Of a stretch of 64,000 nucleotides of DNA, positions 61,601 to 64,000 are shown piece by piece. This DNA comes from Liolophura sinensis. Lineage: Eukaryota > Mollusca > Polyplacophora > Chitonida > Chitonidae. The position numbers were made by a program, and so were the translations under genes. The stretch spans positions 79,089,084 to 79,153,083 of the forward strand of contig NC_088300.1 in assembly GCF_032854445.1 (NCBI RefSeq), read 5' to 3'. The notes below the pieces were generated by a model. It searched no databases. It saw only the letters and a list, made by a program, of their open reading frames with translations, and was not told the origin of the DNA. Position 1 is the stretch's first letter; each line of letters opens with the position of its first letter.

Positions 61601-63684
61601 CATTATAATCTAGGGTCGCCGACTTGAATCTTTCTCTTGCTGTATCAGGGGAGTGGTTTACTCCACTGTGATGTTTAGATTGTTGATTCAGCCACCATTA
61701 TAATCTAGTGTCGCTGGCTCAAATCTTTCTCTTGCTGTATCAGGGGAGTGGTTTACTCCACTGTGATGTTTAGATTGTTGATTCAGCTCCCATTATAATC
61801 TAGGGTCGCCGACTTGAATCTTTCTCTTGCTGTATCAGGGGAGTGGTTTATTCCACTGTGATGTTTAGATTGTTGATTCAGCCACCATTATAATCTAGTG
61901 TCGCTGGCTCAAATCTTTCTCTTGCTGTATCAGGGGAGTGGTTTACTCCACTGTGATGTTTAGATTGTTGATTCAGCTCCCATTATAATCTAGGGTCGCC
62001 GACTTGAATCTTTCTCTTGCTGTATCAGGGGAGTGGTTTACTCCACTGTGATGTTTAGATTGTTGATTCAGCCACCATTATAATCTAGTGTCGCTGGCTC
62101 AAATCTTTCTCTTGCTGTATCAGGGGAGTGGTTTACTCCACTGTGATGTTTAGATTGTTGATTCAGCTCCCATTATAATCTAGGGTCGCCGACTTGAATC
62201 TTTCTCTTGCTGTATCAGGGGAGTGGTTTATTCCACTGTGATGTTTAGATTGTTGATTCAGCCACCATTATAATCTAGTGTCGCTGGCTCAAATCTTTCT
62301 CTTGCTGTATCAGGGGAGTGGTTTACTCCACTGTGATGTTTAGATTGTTGATTCAGCTCCCATTATAATCTAGGGTCGCCGACTTGAATCTTTCTCTTGC
62401 TGTATCAGGGGAGTGGTTTACTCCACTGTGATGTTTAGATTGTTGATTCAGCCACCATTATAATCTAGTGTCGCTGGCTCAAATCTTTCTCTTGCTGTAT
62501 CAGGGGAGTGGTTTACTCCACTGTGATGTTTAGATTGTTGATTCAGCTACCATTATCATCTAGGGTGGCAGACTTAAATCTGTCTCTTGCTGTATCAGGG
62601 GAGTGGTTTACTCCACTGTGATGTTTAGATTGTTGGTACAGTTTCAGCCGTAACTGTAAATGTGAATTTTGATTCAGGTTCGCCGGCAGTCAACAGCTGT
62701 GGAGTCTGTGGATGATGGCATAGAAAACTATGATTATGAAAATGCCAATGACAGAGAAAACTACTGCCCTGGTGACAATGTAAGCTGTCTTCTACATGTT
62801 TTCTTCATCTCAGAAAGCTGTTTTAAAAGTTAAGTTTTAAAATCAAAAGTAATATTTACGGTACATGTATGATCCAGCGTTTGGTTTGGTACCAGTAATA
62901 CCAAATATTGTTGTAATAGATACAGTGTGTTATGTGATGTTACAAATTTATTTAATCTTTGAGGGGCGGTCTCCAAGAATTCTGTAATTTGTGATGATCA
63001 TGAGACATACAGTGACATACATATGACTTGACCTGCTGTTGACGTTGTTGACATTGCTGTTTGTAGATGTGTGATGATGACGACGATGATGACCAAGCAG
63101 ATGGAACAGGCTTTAACCTGACAGGCCCAGGGGAGTTAAGCCAGGATCTGTTTAATTCTCGAAACAGCACACTGAACAGTATCGGGGATCTCAATGGCAC
63201 GCTAAATGGCACCCTCCTGGTAGGAGAGAATTTAGTCGCTCAACCGAGCAAGGTTTGTTGTCATGATTGATCGTCCCACTTGTTGCTGGTGAACTGCAGT
63301 ACATGTATTTCAGTTTTAGAAGTTCTTGCCGATTCTGTTTTGGTGGTTGCCTTAAGTCTTCAGAAAGGAAGACTTAATGTACCTGTAGTTGTCCATAGAT
63401 TTTTTTCTGTGCTACAATGTGTGATGTTTTCGCAGAATGATATTATAGCAGTCTGTGTTTGGTGAAGTCAGTAGATTCCCTGCCTGACTTCACTTTCAAA
63501 CATTGTTATGTGGATAGAGCATTGTTTGAAGTGTGCATATATACATGTATGTGTATCAACCTTTGTGTGTTTTCAGGTGGCGAAAATAGAGATTGGATAT
63601 GCCAAGACAGCCAAGAAGATGGATGTGAAGAAGCTTAAGACAGCTATATGGAGTATCCTGACCACAGACCAAAGAGAGGACAAG
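40667..63684 (+). CDS. NCAPH: NCAPH (condensin I kleisin subunit, Barren), 15 coding exons, 3' end beyond window
   Basis: Exons 40667-40899, 41073-41157, 41550-41636, 42075-42210, 44448-44500, 44817-44888, 45599-45791, 48438-48526, 48837-49002, 51328-51421, 52195-52322, 59757-59986, 62678-62779, 63067-63252, 63577-63684 join in phase to 654 codons; the human protein has about 740, so the C-terminal winged-helix exon(s) lie to the right. NCAPH closes the SMC2-SMC4 ring and recruits NCAPD2 and NCAPG for mitotic chromosome compaction. Seen: [17 protein letters not shown], the N-terminal kleisin helix region [31 protein letters not shown], a Lys/Asp-rich linker, [45 protein letters not shown] with [37 protein letters not shown], and [16 protein letters not shown] 40667 is the first in its exon; CGACAGA before it may be 5' UTR. 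Introns 4, 7, 10, 11 and 12 hold large tandem arrays; two are built from the adjoining splice junctions. Confidence 0.93.
41710..41875 (-). mobile_element. 5'-truncated bivalve-type SINE, minus orientation
   Basis: On the + strand: TTTATTTATTTATTTGATTG, GTGTTTTACGCCATACTCAA, GGCGGCCAGCATTATGGTGG, ACCATCCGCAGGTTGCTGCA. Well preserved. In NCAPH intron 3. Confidence 0.9.
42235..43335 (+). repeat. 28-bp minisatellite in NCAPH intron 4
   Basis: About 38 units with core GGTGAGAAGTGTAACTGTGA and GCTGTACT. The unit resembles the preceding exon end plus donor (GGGTGAAG-GTAATG at 42204-42216), with GGTGA(GA)AG(T)GTAA aligning to it; similarity is short, so this origin is only suggested. Confidence 0.9.
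43556..44345 (+). repeat. 34-bp minisatellite in NCAPH intron 4
   Basis: About 24 units with core AGGTTTGTCAGGCACTGGAT and GAGGTGGGATAAAG. Each unit contains TTTGTCAG, an acceptor-like string, and the array stops about 100 bp before the true acceptor at 44447. Alternating CTGAAGAGGTGTG variants mark a partial higher-order pattern. Confidence 0.92.
45792..47945 (+). repeat. 51-bp array of exon 7 end plus 5' splice site (NCAPH intron 7)
   Basis: Exon 7 ends GACAGAGATCAAAG with donor GTACAAGCCAAAACC at 45792. Units of about 51 bp then repeat the junction as TAGAAATCAGCA-GTGCAAGC followed by AGAAACCTAAAGTGTACACT. Fifteen of nineteen bases around the real junction match the unit, and an outlying unit at 47864-47890 (GACGGAAATCAAAG-GTGCTT) is closer still. 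Units are uniform to about 46410, absent in 46415-46760, then decayed. A SINE is inserted at 47402. Confidence 0.85.
47402..47670 (+). mobile_element. Full-length tRNA-derived bivalve-type SINE with 16-bp target duplication
   Basis: The head GGGGCCTCCGTGGCTCAGTC-GGTTAGCGCG is a tRNA A-box region and GTGAGTTCAAGTCC a B box. The body reads GGCCGTACGTGGGAAGGTCT, then TCCCACCATAATGCTGGCCG, and the 3' end GTACGGCGTAAAACACCAAT with (AAAT)n. AATCAAAAGTGCTAGC flanks it at 47386-47401 and 47671-47686. It reads as an RNA polymerase III retroposon mobilised by a LINE; the same consensus gives most old SINE pieces in the window. Confidence 0.95.
47946..48430 (+). other. Remainder of NCAPH intron 7
   Basis: Starts just after a SINE 3' tip (about 47905-47940, TTCTTGAGTGCTGCGTAAAA). 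Otherwise unique AT-rich intron up to the GTTTCAG acceptor at 48437. Confidence 0.5.
49003..51327 (+). other. NCAPH intron 9
   Basis: Apart from the SINE at 49648-49923 I see no repeat array or exon. A tiny triplication of GTATGTTTGC occurs near 51115-51150. Confidence 0.5.
49648..49923 (+). mobile_element. Full-length bivalve-type SINE with 12-bp target duplication
   Basis: Same consensus as 47402-47670, ending in a pure A run of about 24. GAAAGTGATACC flanks it at 49636-49647 and 49924-49935. Its good preservation and long A tail suggest a recent insertion. Confidence 0.95.
51455..52194 (+). repeat. 51-bp array of 3' splice site plus exon start (NCAPH intron 10)
   Basis: Fifteen acceptor copies end at 51475, 51526, 51577 and then every 51 bp to 52036, then 52092, 52143 and the functional 52194. 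Each unit is TTTCTCTGTTACAG followed by GAGTGGTACATTTGGCACCC-TGATGCAAGT, i.e. the first 30 or so bases of exon 11. Only the last copy continues into the conserved exon. A 5-bp insertion at about 52061 breaks the period and creates TGA at 52062-52064 in the exon's frame. Four or five copies read ACAAG instead of ACAGG at the acceptor. Confidence 0.95.
52510..55010. repeat. 127-bp composite minisatellite in NCAPH intron 11
   Basis: A 127-bp period (GGGATATAGATCATATGGGT ... GGATGGGATCTGGATCATAT ... ATAAGATGGGTGTGACATGG) is regular from about 53340 to 54960. It is itself made of shorter GATATAGATCA-type sub-repeats; the left part (52510-53100) shows only those. Two blocks near 53470 and 54000 share a 1-bp deletion, pointing to block duplication. 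Confidence 0.92.
55011..55556 (+). other. Unique spacer between two arrays in NCAPH intron 11
   Basis: No exon or repeat is recognised. Confidence 0.5.
55557..59315. repeat. 3.7-kb minisatellite with 53/69-bp units and about 711-bp higher-order repeat
   Basis: The core unit CTGTACATGGATACACTGAG-CATCGCTGAG...ACTGATTGTGTAGATACATG occurs in a short form (53 bp) and a long form (69 bp) with 16 extra bases, TGAACTGACTTTCATG. Long and short forms alternate in a fixed order that recurs at a 711-bp shift (56213-56482 versus 56924-57193; 56473-56673 versus 57184-57384). Both strands show long open frames only because unit lengths combine to multiples of three. Confidence 0.95.
59328..59496 (+). mobile_element. 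5'-truncated SINE with (ACTC)n tail inside the array
   Basis: Matches the 3' half of the element at 29951-30284: CTTCGGTAAGTCGTCTCAGT, CAACAAGGAGGCACATTACA, ATGACTGAAAAATTGTTGAG, CACTCACTCACTC. One decayed array unit follows it at 59500-59535, so it too landed within the array. Confidence 0.9.
59987..60478 (+). other. Start of NCAPH intron 12
   Basis: Unique intronic sequence, nothing recognised. Confidence 0.5.
60480..62635. repeat. 95-bp minisatellite organised as 190-bp dimers (NCAPH intron 12)
   Basis: Unit core GATTCAGCTCCCATTATAAT-CTAGGGTCGCCGACTTGAAT and GGGGAGTGGTTTACTCCACT. From about 61200 to 62530, type A (CAGCTCCC...GGGTCGCCGACTTG) alternates strictly with type B (CAGCCACC...GTGTCGCTGGCTCA), about seven dimers of 190 bp that are almost identical. 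Left units (60480-61200) are variable monomers. It ends about 40 bp before the acceptor of exon 13. Confidence 0.95.
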
Positions 63685-63822
63685 GTGAGGGCGTTGTGCT
63701 AACCAGAATGGAAACTCTGAGGGCCTTGATAGCTAATGACACACTCTTATCCACATCATGGGACATAGAACATAGTGATGACAAAAATATTACATAGTGG
63801 TTAACTAGGTACATATATATAA

Positions 63823-63852
63823 TTGGGGGGGGGGGCTGGGGGGGGGGGGTAA
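63823..63852 (+). repeat. Poly-G tract in NCAPH intron 15
   Basis: Two runs of nine and thirteen G separated by CT, followed by TAAGGGG; a potential G-quadruplex on the coding strand. Confidence 0.85.
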
Positions 63853-64000
63853 GGGGTTGGGTCAGTCGTATAAAAGCATATTGAAGAAATAATTTTTACT
63901 GAAATGTACAAGTACATATTGTAGAATGTGTGCTGCAGCATGAGTTAGGTTTTAAAAGAGCACTAACATGGGAACTAGAAATTATGATGAACTAACCTGA

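Overview
The window is eukaryotic nuclear DNA, most likely from a bivalve or another mollusc. Genes are split by GT-AG introns (one is GC-AG), coding density is low, minisatellites are very abundant, and two tRNA-derived SINE families of a type known from molluscan genomes are present. One family ends in AATCAAATAAATA-type tails, the other in (ACTC)n. The species cannot be named from sequence alone. Protein families were recognised by eye from remembered homologues; no database search was run.

Layout. (1) 1-732: last intron and last exon of a conventional cytosolic aspartate aminotransferase (GOT1). (2) 5807-16063, + strand: a complete nine-exon, 412-residue second GOT1-family gene. It keeps the PLP lysine but appears to have lost two conserved active-site residues. 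(3) 16.1-27 kb: gene-poor, with a 608-bp inverted-repeat transposon (18423-19030), a 5'-truncated non-LTR retrotransposon RNase H tail followed by three covarying hairpins (about 20745-22260), an SGNH-hydrolase-like ORF (22590-23156) and old SINEs. (4) 27076-32239, + strand: a six-exon gene read as securin (PTTG family), with KEN box, D-box and an acidic C-terminus. (5) 35514-37524, - strand: SFR1/MEI5, the Swi5 partner that assists RAD51/DMC1. (6) 40667 to beyond the window, + strand: NCAPH (condensin I kleisin, Barren), 15 coding exons visible. Securin, SFR1 and NCAPH all act on chromosomes in mitosis, meiosis or repair; whether their adjacency means anything is open.

The most unusual signal is in the introns. 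Several minisatellites are not random intronic satellites: they are tandem copies of a splice junction of the host gene. Two arrays are copies of a 3' splice site plus the start of its exon: 20 copies of about 107 bp before GOT1-like exon 3, and 15 copies of 51 bp before an NCAPH exon. In both, only the last copy runs into the complete exon. Two others are copies of the exon end plus its 5' splice site: 19-bp units after GOT1-like exon 5, and 51-bp units after NCAPH exon 7. In these the first copy is the functional one. Two more introns (securin intron 3 and NCAPH intron 4) show weaker versions. The result is serial decoy splice sites inside essential genes.

About half of the rest is tandem repeat, some with higher-order structure (53/69-bp units with a 711-bp super-period; a 95-bp unit arranged as 190-bp dimers), plus many decayed SINE copies.
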